Notes: generated by a model from the sequence alone, not told the origin. DNA of 64,000 nucleotides from Achromobacter animicus (GCF_902859585.1 NZ_CADIJM010000005.1:62001-126000), one strand, 5' to 3'; shown: positions 9,617-17,362, counted from the stretch's first letter. Translations and numbers: made by a program.

Positions 9617-10096
9617 CTATTTCTTGATGTCCGCTTCGACCAGCACCTTCATGCCGCGCGGCTCCAGCAGTTCGCCCAGCGCAGCCAGTGCCGCAAGACC
9701 TGCTTTGGTGTCCTGCTCGCCGTTGCCGCCGCTCAGGCCCACGCCGCCGATCACCTCGCCATTCACGACGATGGGAAAGCCGCCGACGAACACCGCGAAC
9801 TTGCCGTCGAAGCTCCACTGGATGCCGAAGGCTTCGTTGCCGGGCAGCGCGGGGCCGTTGGGCGGCGTATTGAATAGGTGCGTCGAGCGCTTGTGCCCGG
9901 CAGCGGTGAACGCCTTGTTCCAGGCGATCTGCGGGCCCGTGATGCGGGCGCCGTCCATGCGCTCGAGCGCAATCGGATAGCCGCCGTCGTCCACGATGCA
10001 GATCGACTCCAGCACGCCGATTTCCTGCGACTTGGCGATGGCGGCGCGCACCATGACGCGCGCTTCTTCAAGTTCCAGGCGATAGATCTGTTTCAT
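9617..10096 (-). CDS. GlcG/HbpS-family protein
   Basis: A 159-aa member of the GlcG/HbpS family, with the glycine-rich core (VGGFPIVVNGEVIGGVGLSGG) and the N-terminal LELEEARVMVRAAIAKSQE helix. Family members include heme-binding extracellular sensors and many small cytoplasmic companions of catabolic operons. No signal peptide is visible, so it is probably cytoplasmic. The ATG at 10096 has an AAAGAGG ribosome site; a TTG two codons upstream is less likely. It lies between the aldehyde dehydrogenase (29-base gap) and the reductase (11-base gap). Its chemical role is not known. Confidence 0.82.
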   Translation of the reverse strand: MKQIYRLELEEARVMVRAAIAKSQEIGVLESICIVDDGGYPIALERMDGARITGPQIAWNKAFTAAGHKRSTHLFNTPPNGPALPGNEAFGIQWSFDGKFAVFVGGFPIVVNGEVIGGVGLSGGNGEQDTKAGLAALAALGELLEPRGMKVLVEADIKK

Positions 10097-10125
10097 GTGC
10101 AAAGCCTCTTTGGATGGATGAGCCG

Positions 10126-11586
10126 TCAGCCGGCGCGGTAGACGGTTTTGATCTGCGTGTAGAACTCCAGGCCCACGCGGCCCGATTCGCGGAATGTGGA
10201 GGTGCTGGAATGCTTCAGCCCGCCGAAGGGCGCGTTGATCAGGTTGCCGGTAGTGGTGCGGTTGATCTTCACGGTGCCTGCCTGGATATCGCGGGCGAAG
10301 CGGTGCGCGTAGCGCGCGTCGGTGGTGGCAATGGCGGCCGACAGGCCGTATTCCGTGTCGTTGGCCTGCGCGATGGCGTCTTCATAGCCGTCGACCTCGA
10401 TCAGCGCGATCACCGGACCGAAGATTTCTTCGCGGGCAATGCGCATCTGCTGCGTCACACTGGCAAAGAGCGCGGGCGTGACGTAATAGCCGCGGTCGAA
10501 ACCCGGACCCGTCAGGCGATCGCCGCCGTACAGGTGCGTGGCCTCCTGCTTGCCCAGTTCGATGTAGCCCAGCACGTTGTCGAGCTGGCGGGCGGTGGCC
10601 AGCGGGCCCAGGTCGAAATTGCCGTCCAGGCCGTTGCCGATGGTCAGCGTCTTGATCCTGGCGAGCAGCTTGTCCGTATAGGCGCCGCTGACCTTGCGGT
10701 CGACCAGCACGCGGCTGGTGCCGGTGCACGCCTGGCCGCTCAGCGAGAAACCGCCTTTGACCGCCAGGTCCACTGCGCGGTCCAGGTCGGCGTCGGCCAG
10801 CACGATCAAGGGATTCTTGCCGCCCAGTTCCATCTGCGTCCGGGTGGTCAGGCCGGCCGTGCGATGGATCTGCTCGCCGGCGGCGGTGGAGCCGGTGAAC
10901 GAAATGGCGCGCACCTGGCTCGCCCCCGTGATGGCTTCGCCCACCGCTCCTGCCGGGCCCGTCAGGAAGTTCAGCACGCCGGCCGGCAATCCGGCCTGCA
11001 CGAAGGCCTCGGTCAGGCGATAGCCCGACATCGGCGCGTCGGACGAGGGCTTGAACACCACCGTGTTGCCCGTGATGAGGGCCGGTGCAATCTTGCGAGC
11101 CGGAATCGAGATGGGGAAATTCCAGGGCGAGATCACCGTCACCACGCCCAGCGGTTCGCGCTGGCCGTAGACGATCATGTCCGGATCGTCGTTGGGATAG
11201 GTCTCGCCGGTGAATGACTGGCCTTCGACCGCGTAGAAACGGATCGTCTGCGCCGAACGCAAGATCTCGTCCTTGGCCAGGTTCAGGCCCTTGCCTTCTT
11301 CACGGGTCAGTTCGCGCGCGATCGACGCGGCGTTGTCTTCCAGATGCTGGGCCGCCTTGAACAGGATGGCCGCGCGCTTGGAGATCGGCGTGTCGCGCCA
11401 CGCGGCAAACGCCGCCTCGGCCGCCAGGACCGCCTGCCGGGCGTCTTCGGCGTTGGAGACCTGGAATTGCCCGACGACGTCGTCCGTGTCGGCCGGGTTG
11501 CGGTTCGGCGCAGTTTTACCCGAGCCGCTGGGCGTCCACTTGCCGCCGATGTAGTTCAAAAAGGTCTGCTGCGAGAGATCGTCCAC
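10126..11586 (-). CDS. NAD(P)-dependent aldehyde dehydrogenase
   Basis: A 486-aa aldehyde dehydrogenase with the oxyanion Asn in PWNF (N156), general base Glu in ELGGKNP (E253) and nucleophile Cys in GQACTGT (C287), all intact. The sequence flavour is that of 2-oxoglutarate-semialdehyde or aromatic aldehyde dehydrogenases; the substrate is not decided. The GTG at 11586 is chosen because AAGGAAG lies just upstream and the family N-terminus starts there. It heads an operon with a GlcG/HbpS protein and an FAD/[2Fe-2S] reductase. A GTATAC palindrome lies 72 bases upstream, shared with other promoters of this regulon. Confidence 0.88.
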   Translation of the reverse strand: MDDLSQQTFLNYIGGKWTPSGSGKTAPNRNPADTDDVVGQFQVSNAEDARQAVLAAEAAFAAWRDTPISKRAAILFKAAQHLEDNAASIARELTREEGKGLNLAKDEILRSAQTIRFYAVEGQSFTGETYPNDDPDMIVYGQREPLGVVTVISPWNFPISIPARKIAPALITGNTVVFKPSSDAPMSGYRLTEAFVQAGLPAGVLNFLTGPAGAVGEAITGASQVRAISFTGSTAAGEQIHRTAGLTTRTQMELGGKNPLIVLADADLDRAVDLAVKGGFSLSGQACTGTSRVLVDRKVSGAYTDKLLARIKTLTIGNGLDGNFDLGPLATARQLDNVLGYIELGKQEATHLYGGDRLTGPGFDRGYYVTPALFASVTQQMRIAREEIFGPVIALIEVDGYEDAIAQANDTEYGLSAAIATTDARYAHRFARDIQAGTVKINRTTTGNLINAPFGGLKHSSTSTFRESGRVGLEFYTQIKTVYRAG

Positions 11587-11654
11587 GGGAGCGCTTCCTT
11601 GATTGAGTCTGGGCGGGCGCGGCAGGCGCAAGGCGCCTGGGCTACTGTCAGAAC

Positions 11655-11666
11655 ATTGTATACTTT
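11655..11666. promoter_or_regulatory. Predicted GntR (FadR-type) operator, aldehyde dehydrogenase promoter
   Basis: ATTGTATACTTT contains the palindrome GTATAC at 11658-11663, 72 bases before the aldehyde dehydrogenase start. It fits the GT-N(0-3)-AC core of FadR-subfamily operators. The same ACATTGTATAC string recurs before the diiron oxidase gene at 16.98 kb. Confidence 0.5.
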
Positions 11667-11711
11667 AATCTTTAAGCGACGATCCGTGGAAACCCCACCT
11701 GAAGCGTCAGC

Positions 11712-11738
11712 AAAAAGGCTCCCGCGCGGGAGCCTTTT
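11712..11738 (-). terminator. Rho-independent terminator
   Basis: GGCTCCCGC/GCGGGAGCC forms a perfect 9-bp stem (11717-11734), with A5 on the left and T4 on the right. Read leftward, it follows the transporter gene (stop at 11757) and ends in a T5 tract. The symmetrical flanks would also allow rightward termination. Confidence 0.88.
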
Positions 11739-11756
11739 AGCGTCACGTCGCGCCGT

Positions 11757-13289
11757 TCAACTCCAGATCAGCACAGCGCAGATCGTCGAGACGAAGAGCG
11801 CCAGCACCACGGGCAGCAACAGCGCGCGCACCAGCGACAGCACATTCACCCGCGCAAACCCCGCCACCGCGATCAGCGAGGACCAGGCGATCAGCGTGCC
11901 GCCGCCCGTCCAGACGGCGCCCATCTGGCCGACCGCCGCCAGCGTCGCGGGGTCTACGCCGACGACCGGACCCAGCGCGCCGGATAACGTGCCCGTGAGC
12001 GGCAGGCCTGCGAAGCCCGAGCCGTCGATGCCGGTGATCATGCCGACCAGCAGCACACCGAAGGCGACGAGGAAGTGGTTTTCCGGGATGAGGTGCTGCG
12101 CGGCGGAGATCACCTCGAAGAGCAGGCCGGGCGCCTGCGCCGCCGGCACGCCCAGGATCTGCGCGGCCGTCTCATTGGCGCCCACGAAGAAGAAGCCCGC
12201 GATGGGCAGCACGGAACCCATCGCCTTGAAGGCGAACACGAAGCCGTCGGTCACGTGTTCCGGACAGACGTCCAGCATCTTGCGAGGGCCTTCGGCGGCC
12301 AGCGTCACCAGCATCATCACCACGAAGGCGACGCCGCCGACCAGCGCCGCCGCATCGCCGCCGCGCAGGGCGGGCAGCGACGGAAACAGCCGGGGCAGCA
12401 CCATCACGGCGATCACCGCCAGGAATGCCAGCGGCGTCACCACCGCGAATACCTTCGACCAGCGGACACGGCGCTGCTCTTCCTCGCTCAGCGCGGGACC
12501 GGCGGGCAGTGCGGGATCGGCGCCCATCGTGCCGCGGGCAAGTTCCGCCTTGTCGAACGAGCCGGCCTGTTCCATGCGCGCCAGGCTGCCGTCCTGCGCG
12601 CGGGCCTGCCAGGCCGTCAGCAGTGCAGGATCGGCCGGCACGATGTGACGGCGCACCAGCAGGTAGGCCGCCACCAGCGCGATCCCGCCGGTGATCAAGG
12701 ACAGCACGAGCGCGCGGTCGGCCACGACGGCGGCGCTGACGGCCGCCCCCGCCGCCTTGGCGCTGATGCTCGGCGCCACGCCGATCACGTAATCCGACGA
12801 CAAGGCCATCCCCTGCCCCGCGATCGCGATGGCCATGGCGCCGGCCAGCGGCGGCAGCCCGGCCGCGATGGCCGCCGGCAGCAGGATGGCGGACACCAGC
12901 GGCACGGCGGGCGTGGGCCAGAAGAACAGCGAGATTACATAGGTACAGAGGGCGATGATCACGAACGACGAATGCCCGCCCCGCATGACCCGCCGAAATG
13001 GCTGGACCATGCGCACGTCCGCCTGCAGCGTCTTCAAGGAATTGAGAAGCGCCGTCATGAAGGTGATGACGAGAAAGATGTTGAAGAGCTCTTTGGCGGC
13101 GACGAAGCTGGCGGAAAAGATGCCGATCAGCCCGCTGATCGGATTGCCCGTGATCGCCAGCACGACCAGGAATGTACCGATGACGGAAGGCACCACGACA
13201 TTGGCGCGCAGGATCATCGTCAGGATGATGGCGGCCACACTGATCAGGTAAATCCAATGAGCGGCAGTGAGCACGACGTCGGATTGCAT
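11757..13289 (-). CDS. Multi-spanning transporter, ion-transporter-superfamily-like
   Basis: A 510-aa polytopic membrane protein with roughly 12-14 hydrophobic segments and a cytoplasmic loop rich in charge near residues 215-265. Repeated glycine-rich helices with small-residue breaks (SSDYVIGVAPS, GIDGSGFAGLPLTG) resemble GntP/CitMHS/ArsB-type carriers of organic anions. I do not recognise the exact family. It is monocistronic and ends at a strong terminator. A GTATAC palindrome lies 45 bases upstream of its start, the same motif as before the aldehyde dehydrogenase, exporter and diiron oxidase genes. It is a good candidate for uptake of the regulon's substrate (inference). Confidence 0.7.
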   Translation of the reverse strand: MQSDVVLTAAHWIYLISVAAIILTMILRANVVVPSVIGTFLVVLAITGNPISGLIGIFSASFVAAKELFNIFLVITFMTALLNSLKTLQADVRMVQPFRRVMRGGHSSFVIIALCTYVISLFFWPTPAVPLVSAILLPAAIAAGLPPLAGAMAIAIAGQGMALSSDYVIGVAPSISAKAAGAAVSAAVVADRALVLSLITGGIALVAAYLLVRRHIVPADPALLTAWQARAQDGSLARMEQAGSFDKAELARGTMGADPALPAGPALSEEEQRRVRWSKVFAVVTPLAFLAVIAVMVLPRLFPSLPALRGGDAAALVGGVAFVVMMLVTLAAEGPRKMLDVCPEHVTDGFVFAFKAMGSVLPIAGFFFVGANETAAQILGVPAAQAPGLLFEVISAAQHLIPENHFLVAFGVLLVGMITGIDGSGFAGLPLTGTLSGALGPVVGVDPATLAAVGQMGAVWTGGGTLIAWSSLIAVAGFARVNVLSLVRALLLPVVLALFVSTICAVLIWS

Positions 13290-13330
13290 GCGCTATTCCC
13301 CTTGTATGCGTGGCTGTTGGGTCGCCACAC

Positions 13331-13342
13331 TCGGTATACTAT
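13331..13342. promoter_or_regulatory. Predicted GntR operator, transporter promoter
   Basis: GTATAC at 13334-13339, 45 bases upstream of the leftward transporter gene. On the coding strand it reads AGTATACCG, similar to TGTATACCG before the diiron oxidase gene. Confidence 0.45.
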
Positions 13343-13488
13343 ATTTCGTTAGTAGTCATACCAACCGAAATATGCGCCGCCTAGGGAAACCGATAGTGCG
13401 GGTTTCAGCCTGATTTTCAGCTGAAAATCAAGGGATTACCCGGAGTTTTTGGAATTTTGCGATCAGCGTCCGAATTCATCGATAGACT

Positions 13489-13500
13489 ATCGTATACATA
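13489..13500. promoter_or_regulatory. Predicted GntR operator, TauE/SafE promoter
   Basis: GTATAC at 13492-13497 lies 22 bases before the exporter start, where binding would block promoter or ribosome access. It is in an AT-rich stretch of the divergent region with the transporter gene. Confidence 0.45.
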
Positions 13501-13519
13501 AATTACAAAGCCCTCAGGC

Positions 13520-14263
13520 ATGTTGTCCTCCCTGATAACCACCGATCTGTGGCATTACGCCGCCATGGCAGCCGTCGTGTTTGGCGCGGCCGTCGCCCAA
13601 GGCGTGGGCGGCGTGGGGTTTGCGATGTTCGCCGCACCCGTCGCCGCCATGTTCTTCCCGCAATTGGCGCCTGGCCCGCTTCTGACCCTGGGCGGCTTCA
13701 TTTCGCTCTTGACCGCCCTGCGCGAGCGGGCCGCCATCGATTGGCCCGCCGTCTCCTACGCCCTAGCCGGGCGCGCCGTCGGCACCCTGATCGCGATCTA
13801 CGCCATGGCGCGCTTTGCGCCCCAGGCGCTGGGCGTGCTTTTTGCCTGCATGATCCTGGCCGCCGTCGCGCTCAGCGTGGCGGGACTGAAGTTCTCCGCG
13901 ACGCCGGGCCGGGTGTCCGGGGCGGGCGTGGCCTCGGGGATCATGGGCACGATGACGTCGGTGGGCGCCCCGCCCATCGCCATCGTGCTGCAGCACGCCG
14001 CGCCGCCGCGGCTGCGTGCCACGCTGGGCATGGTGCTCTTTCTGGGATCCATTTTTTCGCTCGCCATGCTGGCGCTGGCCAAGCGCTACACGGGTTATCA
14101 CGCCGGGCTGGCGCTCAGCCTGGCGCCGTTTCTGCTGGCCGGATTCGCCGTCTCCAGCCGGCTGCGCACCCTGCTGCCTCCCCGCGCGGTGCGCGGTGTG
14201 CTGCTCGTCGCCTGCGCCATGGGCGCGGTGGGCGTGCTGGTGAAGTCATTCTGGGTGCACTGA
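13520..14263 (+). CDS. TauE/SafE-family anion permease
   Basis: A 247-aa membrane protein of about eight segments with the duplicated TauE/SafE pattern: GGVGFAMFAAP near the N-terminus and SGIMGTMTSVGAPPIAIVLQ in the second half. Characterised relatives export sulfite, sulfoacetate or organosulfonates, or import related anions (family knowledge). It is divergent from the larger transporter across a 230-base promoter region and followed by the GntR regulator. It may export an anionic product such as sulfite if the pathway substrate contains sulfur (inference only). Confidence 0.88.
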   Translation: MLSSLITTDLWHYAAMAAVVFGAAVAQGVGGVGFAMFAAPVAAMFFPQLAPGPLLTLGGFISLLTALRERAAIDWPAVSYALAGRAVGTLIAIYAMARFAPQALGVLFACMILAAVALSVAGLKFSATPGRVSGAGVASGIMGTMTSVGAPPIAIVLQHAAPPRLRATLGMVLFLGSIFSLAMLALAKRYTGYHAGLALSLAPFLLAGFAVSSRLRTLLPPRAVRGVLLVACAMGAVGVLVKSFWVH

Positions 14264-14342
14264 TGCGGCAAACCGCCAGCGACGGACGGCTACACCCGGT
14301 AATACAATGCCGACTATATCCATTACGCCAAACCTGCTCGCC

Positions 14343-15065
14343 ATGACAACCTCCCCCGTCAGTCCGCAAGCCGTCGAGACGCAGCATTCCTCCCCGCTGA
14401 AGATCGGCGAGCAGCACCCGCAGTTGTTTGCCGTCATCCGCGACAAGCTGCGCGAACGCATCCTGAGCGGCGAGTTCACGCCCGGCGACCGCCTGGTGGA
14501 AGGCCGCCTGTCCGAAGAAATGGGTGTATCCCGTATTCCGGTGCGCGAGGCGTTGCGGGCGCTGGCCGCCGAAGGCCTGGTCACGATCGAGCCGCGGCGC
14601 GGCGCGTCGGTGTCGGTGCTATCCGATGCCGTGGCCTACGACATGGTGGAAGTGCGCGCCACGCTGGAAGGTCTGAACGCCAAGCTGGCCGCGCAGCGCC
14701 GCGACGAAAAGACAGTGGAGCGCCTGCAGGCGTTTCTGCGCGAAGGCACGGAAGCCGCGCGCGACGAGAAACTGGACAAGTTCCTGGCGCTCAATTCGCA
14801 GTTCCATGAAATGCTGGCCACGATCGGCGGCAACGTGGTGCTGACCGACCTGATGCGCTCGCTGCGCGACCGCACCGCCCTGCTGTTCGCGCCCAGCAAC
14901 ATGCGCCGCGCCAAGCAGAACTGGGACGAGCATTCGCAGATCCTGAATGCCGTCATCGCGGGCAACGGCGATCTGGCGGCGCTGCTGGCCAGCCAGCACG
15001 TGCACAACGCGGCCAAGGCCTACACCGAGGCGCAGCAGCCGCCACAGCAGGCGTCGGTGGCCTGA
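14343..15065 (+). CDS. GntR-family regulator, FadR/FCD type
   Basis: A 240-aa regulator. An N-terminal winged helix (LRERILSGEFTPGDRLVEG, then SEEMGVSRIPVREALRAL) is followed by an all-helical FCD effector domain with the expected metal-binding histidines in SQFHEML, EHSQIL and QHVHNA. The frame is open from 14307, but the ATG at 14343 gives the usual lead-in; the choice is not secure. FadR-type proteins bind palindromes with a GT...AC core, and four GTATAC sites lie in promoters of the surrounding genes. It is therefore the likely local regulator, released by a carboxylate-type effector (inference). A related half-site, TACAAT, lies at 14302-14307 near its own promoter. Confidence 0.9.
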   Translation: MTTSPVSPQAVETQHSSPLKIGEQHPQLFAVIRDKLRERILSGEFTPGDRLVEGRLSEEMGVSRIPVREALRALAAEGLVTIEPRRGASVSVLSDAVAYDMVEVRATLEGLNAKLAAQRRDEKTVERLQAFLREGTEAARDEKLDKFLALNSQFHEMLATIGGNVVLTDLMRSLRDRTALLFAPSNMRRAKQNWDEHSQILNAVIAGNGDLAALLASQHVHNAAKAYTEAQQPPQQASVA

Positions 15066-15132
15066 GCGCCTGACCCCTGACGAGCGGCTGTCACCGCCGC
15101 CGCGCCGGCGCCGGGGCGCCCCCGCCATCCGC

Positions 15133-15480
15133 TCATCCCGTCGTGGCCGTTTCCACCGCGCCCGGCGCCGCGCCGACCACGATCCCCTTGCCGTTCTGCA
15201 CCACCCACGACACCTTCACGTCGCCATTCACGAACGTCTGGCAGGCCATGCGGTAGCCGGCCTCGAAGTCTTCCGGCCGCAGGTGCTTGCGCTCCTTTGG
15301 CTTGATGGCGTCGGTGTTTTCCAGCCCCTCTTCGATCCGGCATTTGCAGGTGCCGCACAGGCCGCCCCCGCACTTGAACGGGATGCCGCCCTTTTCCTTG
15401 AGCGACACGCGCAACAGGTTGCTGTTTTCCGGCGCGGTGGCGACCATGCCGCCGTTGGATAGGAACGTGATCTGGACCAT
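15133..15480 (-). CDS. Plant-type [2Fe-2S] ferredoxin
   Basis: A 115-aa ferredoxin with cluster ligands C37, C42, C45 and C80 in the C-x4-C-x2-C ... C arrangement and an RMACQTF block around the last ligand. It is the last gene of a four-gene leftward operon after the diiron oxidase, a second ferredoxin and a 111-aa orphan, with 4 bases separating it from the orphan. Having two ferredoxins in one operon suggests sequential electron carriers or two redox clients. The reductase that could reduce them is at 8.6-9.6 kb. Confidence 0.9.
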   Translation of the reverse strand: MVQITFLSNGGMVATAPENSNLLRVSLKEKGGIPFKCGGGLCGTCKCRIEEGLENTDAIKPKERKHLRPEDFEAGYRMACQTFVNGDVKVSWVVQNGKGIVVGAAPGAVETATTG

Positions 15481-15484
15481 ATAT

Positions 15485-15820
15485 TCAGTGCTCCGCGGCG
15501 CGCACGCCGGACCGCAGCGTCAGCGTCGACGCCATGCTGCCAAAACGCGTCAGGTGCGCCAGCTCCTTGCGGGCCGCGTCCACCGACGAGAACTTCTCCA
15601 GAAACTTGGACGGCACGTGGTTGACCACGTAGGGCGGCGTTTCCTCGGTGACCACCAGCTTGATCTCACGGTCCAGGCGGGCAATGCTGAACACCGCCAG
15701 CGCGCGCCCGTAGAACACGTAGTCGTAGGTCTCGATGATGTCGGCGCCGTCGCCCGCCTCGGTGCGGAAGACGCCGGGCTTGGAGGTCAGGATCACATAG
15801 GTGGATTGCGCCGCCATCAT
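15485..15820 (-). CDS. Small conserved-looking protein of unknown function between two ferredoxins
   Basis: A 111-aa protein with no family that I recognise, no cysteine cluster, no signal peptide and no membrane segment. Its composition is that of a compact alpha/beta protein (YVILTSKPG, YDYVFYGRALAVFSIARLD, HVPSKFLEKF). The start is fixed by overlap: ATGATG at 15815-15820 overlaps the stop of the upstream ferredoxin, with GGAGG just before it. Its position inside an oxidase-ferredoxin-X-ferredoxin operon suggests a dedicated accessory or coupling subunit of the oxidase system, by analogy with small effector proteins of diiron monooxygenases (inference; no sequence similarity claimed). Confidence 0.75.
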   Translation of the reverse strand: MMAAQSTYVILTSKPGVFRTEAGDGADIIETYDYVFYGRALAVFSIARLDREIKLVVTEETPPYVVNHVPSKFLEKFSSVDAARKELAHLTRFGSMASTLTLRSGVRAAEH

Positions 15821-16116
15821 GCCTCCACGTCCTGCGACAGCTCGATGTCGCTGCTCAGCCAAAGCTGGCATGCCAGCCGGTAGCCCTGGTCGACACGGTC
15901 GCCCAGCTGCTTCTTTTCCTTCCAGTTCACCGGCGGCAGATGCTCAGCCCCGGCGATGATGCGGCACGCGCACTTGGCGCACTTGCCCATGCCGCATTCA
16001 TAGCGCAGATGCGGAAACGGAAACTGCTTGATGCCGGCCCGCACCACCAGGTTGGTGTTGTCCTTCACCACGTCGGTGTAGGTCTGGCCGCCTTTATGAA
16101 ACACAACGGTAGGCAT
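15817..16116 (-). CDS. Plant-type [2Fe-2S] ferredoxin
   Basis: A 99-aa ferredoxin with C41, C46, C49 and C83 as cluster ligands and an extra cysteine at 51. The ATG at 16116 starts the family sequence (PTVVFHKGG); the upstream open frame is not conserved-looking. It lies 72 bases downstream of the diiron oxidase gene and overlaps the next gene by 4 bases. It is distinct from the second ferredoxin of the operon in both length and C-terminus. Confidence 0.88.
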   Translation of the reverse strand: MPTVVFHKGGQTYTDVVKDNTNLVVRAGIKQFPFPHLRYECGMGKCAKCACRIIAGAEHLPPVNWKEKKQLGDRVDQGYRLACQLWLSSDIELSQDVEA

Positions 16117-16188
16117 GAGGTCTTCGTCCAGGTTTTGCGGTGCGGCCACCGCCCGGCCGGGCTGGGCGGGCCGGGCGGGTTCGGGCGA

Positions 16189-16920
16189 TCAGGCGGCAAG
16201 GCCCAGTTCGGGCAGCTTGATCTCGTCCTGCACGTAGTCGGTGTAGAGCGCCGTGGTGTACAGCAGCCGCATCTGCGCGCCGATCTCGCAGATCTTCAGG
16301 CAGCGCTGCTGCAGGTCCACCGTGTTGGCGTGCTCCAGCACGATCTGATAGCCGCGTTCGCCATGGATCTCGTCGGACACGATGTGCAGGTCGAAGAACT
16401 CCACTTCCTCGTCGGTGAAGCCGTACTTCTCGCGCAGGGTCGGCGTCTGCTTGCGGTAGATGGAGGGCACCTGCGATTCCAGGCCCACCACCAGGCCGGC
16501 CACCGCGACGATCGGATCCTCGCGCATGGCCACGGCATAACACCAGCTTTGCAGCGCGCGCGTCGTGGGCGACATGTTGTCCGGATTGGTGACCCGTTCG
16601 CGGGTGGTGCCGCAGGCTTCGGCAAAGCGGATCAGCAGGTCGGTGTGGCGGTCTCCGCCGATTTCCTCTTCGTACATGTTGGCCAGCAGGAAATCCTTGG
16701 CCTCGGTATAGGTGTCCGGCGTGCGGGCGTACAGGTAGCCCAGGTAGTCGGCAAAGGGGCCGACATAGTGATAGTGGTTCTCGGCCCAGCGCGACAGATG
16801 CTCGCGGCTCAGCTTGCCTTCGGCCCAGGCGATCGAAAAGGGCGACGCGTTGGCGCTCTTGCCCTTGATCGCGTTTTCCAGCGCCGTGCGGAATTCATCT
16901 CGGTTCATCAGTTCTGCCAT
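16189..16920 (-). CDS. Heme-oxygenase-like diiron oxidase (HDO; CADD/TenA/PqqC-fold)
   Basis: A 243-aa all-helical protein of the PqqC/TenA/heme-oxygenase fold. It carries the complete metal-ligand pattern described for HDO enzymes such as CADD, UndA and SznF: E85-x6-H92 in EEEIGGDRH, E148 in GLESQ, and H179-x3-D183-x2-H186 in HIVSDEIHG. TenA and PqqC themselves lack this diiron set, so an O2-activating diiron enzyme is the best call. HDOs perform decarboxylation, C-C cleavage or N-oxygenation on amino or fatty acids. It heads an operon with two ferredoxins and an orphan, and its promoter holds ATTGTATACC. The substrate is unknown. Confidence 0.82.
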   Translation of the reverse strand: MAELMNRDEFRTALENAIKGKSANASPFSIAWAEGKLSREHLSRWAENHYHYVGPFADYLGYLYARTPDTYTEAKDFLLANMYEEEIGGDRHTDLLIRFAEACGTTRERVTNPDNMSPTTRALQSWCYAVAMREDPIVAVAGLVVGLESQVPSIYRKQTPTLREKYGFTDEEVEFFDLHIVSDEIHGERGYQIVLEHANTVDLQQRCLKICEIGAQMRLLYTTALYTDYVQDEIKLPELGLAA

Positions 16921-16980
16921 GACTCGCTCCAGGTCCAGTGGGAGTAATTCCAGGCCTGTGTCAGCCCGGGCATGATGAAC

Positions 16981-16992
16981 ATTGTATACCGT
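16981..16992. promoter_or_regulatory. Predicted GntR operator, diiron oxidase promoter
   Basis: ATTGTATACCGT with GTATAC at 16984-16989, 64 bases upstream of the leftward diiron oxidase start. The preceding bases AAC extend the identity with the aldehyde dehydrogenase site to AACATTGTATAC. Confidence 0.5.
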
Positions 16993-17146
16993 CTACTGTT
17001 TTGAACCGCTAGGGCAATCCCGGAGTTCCTCGCTTAAAGGGGGACAGTTTCAACCAGATCAAGCACTTACCATCCATGAGGCGAATTGGACCGGAGCGTG
17101 CCGAAGGCGTACAATGAATACAATTTCAACGCAATACGGAAATACC

Positions 17147-17362
17147 ATGAACACCCGCCACCCGCTGGGCGACGCCCCGATCGGTCAACAACTGCTCACC
17201 CACTACGCTCGCCGCGACGCCGTGCGCCACGCCACGCCGCTGTTCCCGTCATCCTGGGCCGAATTGCTGGCCCCGTTCCGCAACGCGCGTCTGCAACCGC
17301 TCCGCGCAGCCGCACCCGCCGCACGCACGCAACGCGACGACACGGTCTGCCAAGCTGGCTGA
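17147..17362 (+). CDS. Small hypothetical protein
   Basis: A possible 71-aa, Arg/Ala-rich basic protein starting at an ATG after ACGGAAATACC. The upstream sequence is AT-rich with TACAAT hexamers (17110-17125), which looks like a promoter rather than coding DNA. No recognisable domain, signal or membrane segment is present. An in-frame ATG at 17114 would add 11 residues. It may be a real small gene or a spurious frame in a promoter-containing interval. Confidence 0.4.
   Translation: MNTRHPLGDAPIGQQLLTHYARRDAVRHATPLFPSSWAELLAPFRNARLQPLRAAAPAARTQRDDTVCQAG

Noticed and set aside
16189-16920. Thiaminase TenA or PQQ synthase PqqC
   Set aside because: No thiamine or PQQ genes are nearby, and the residues match the HDO diiron ligand set, which TenA and PqqC lack.
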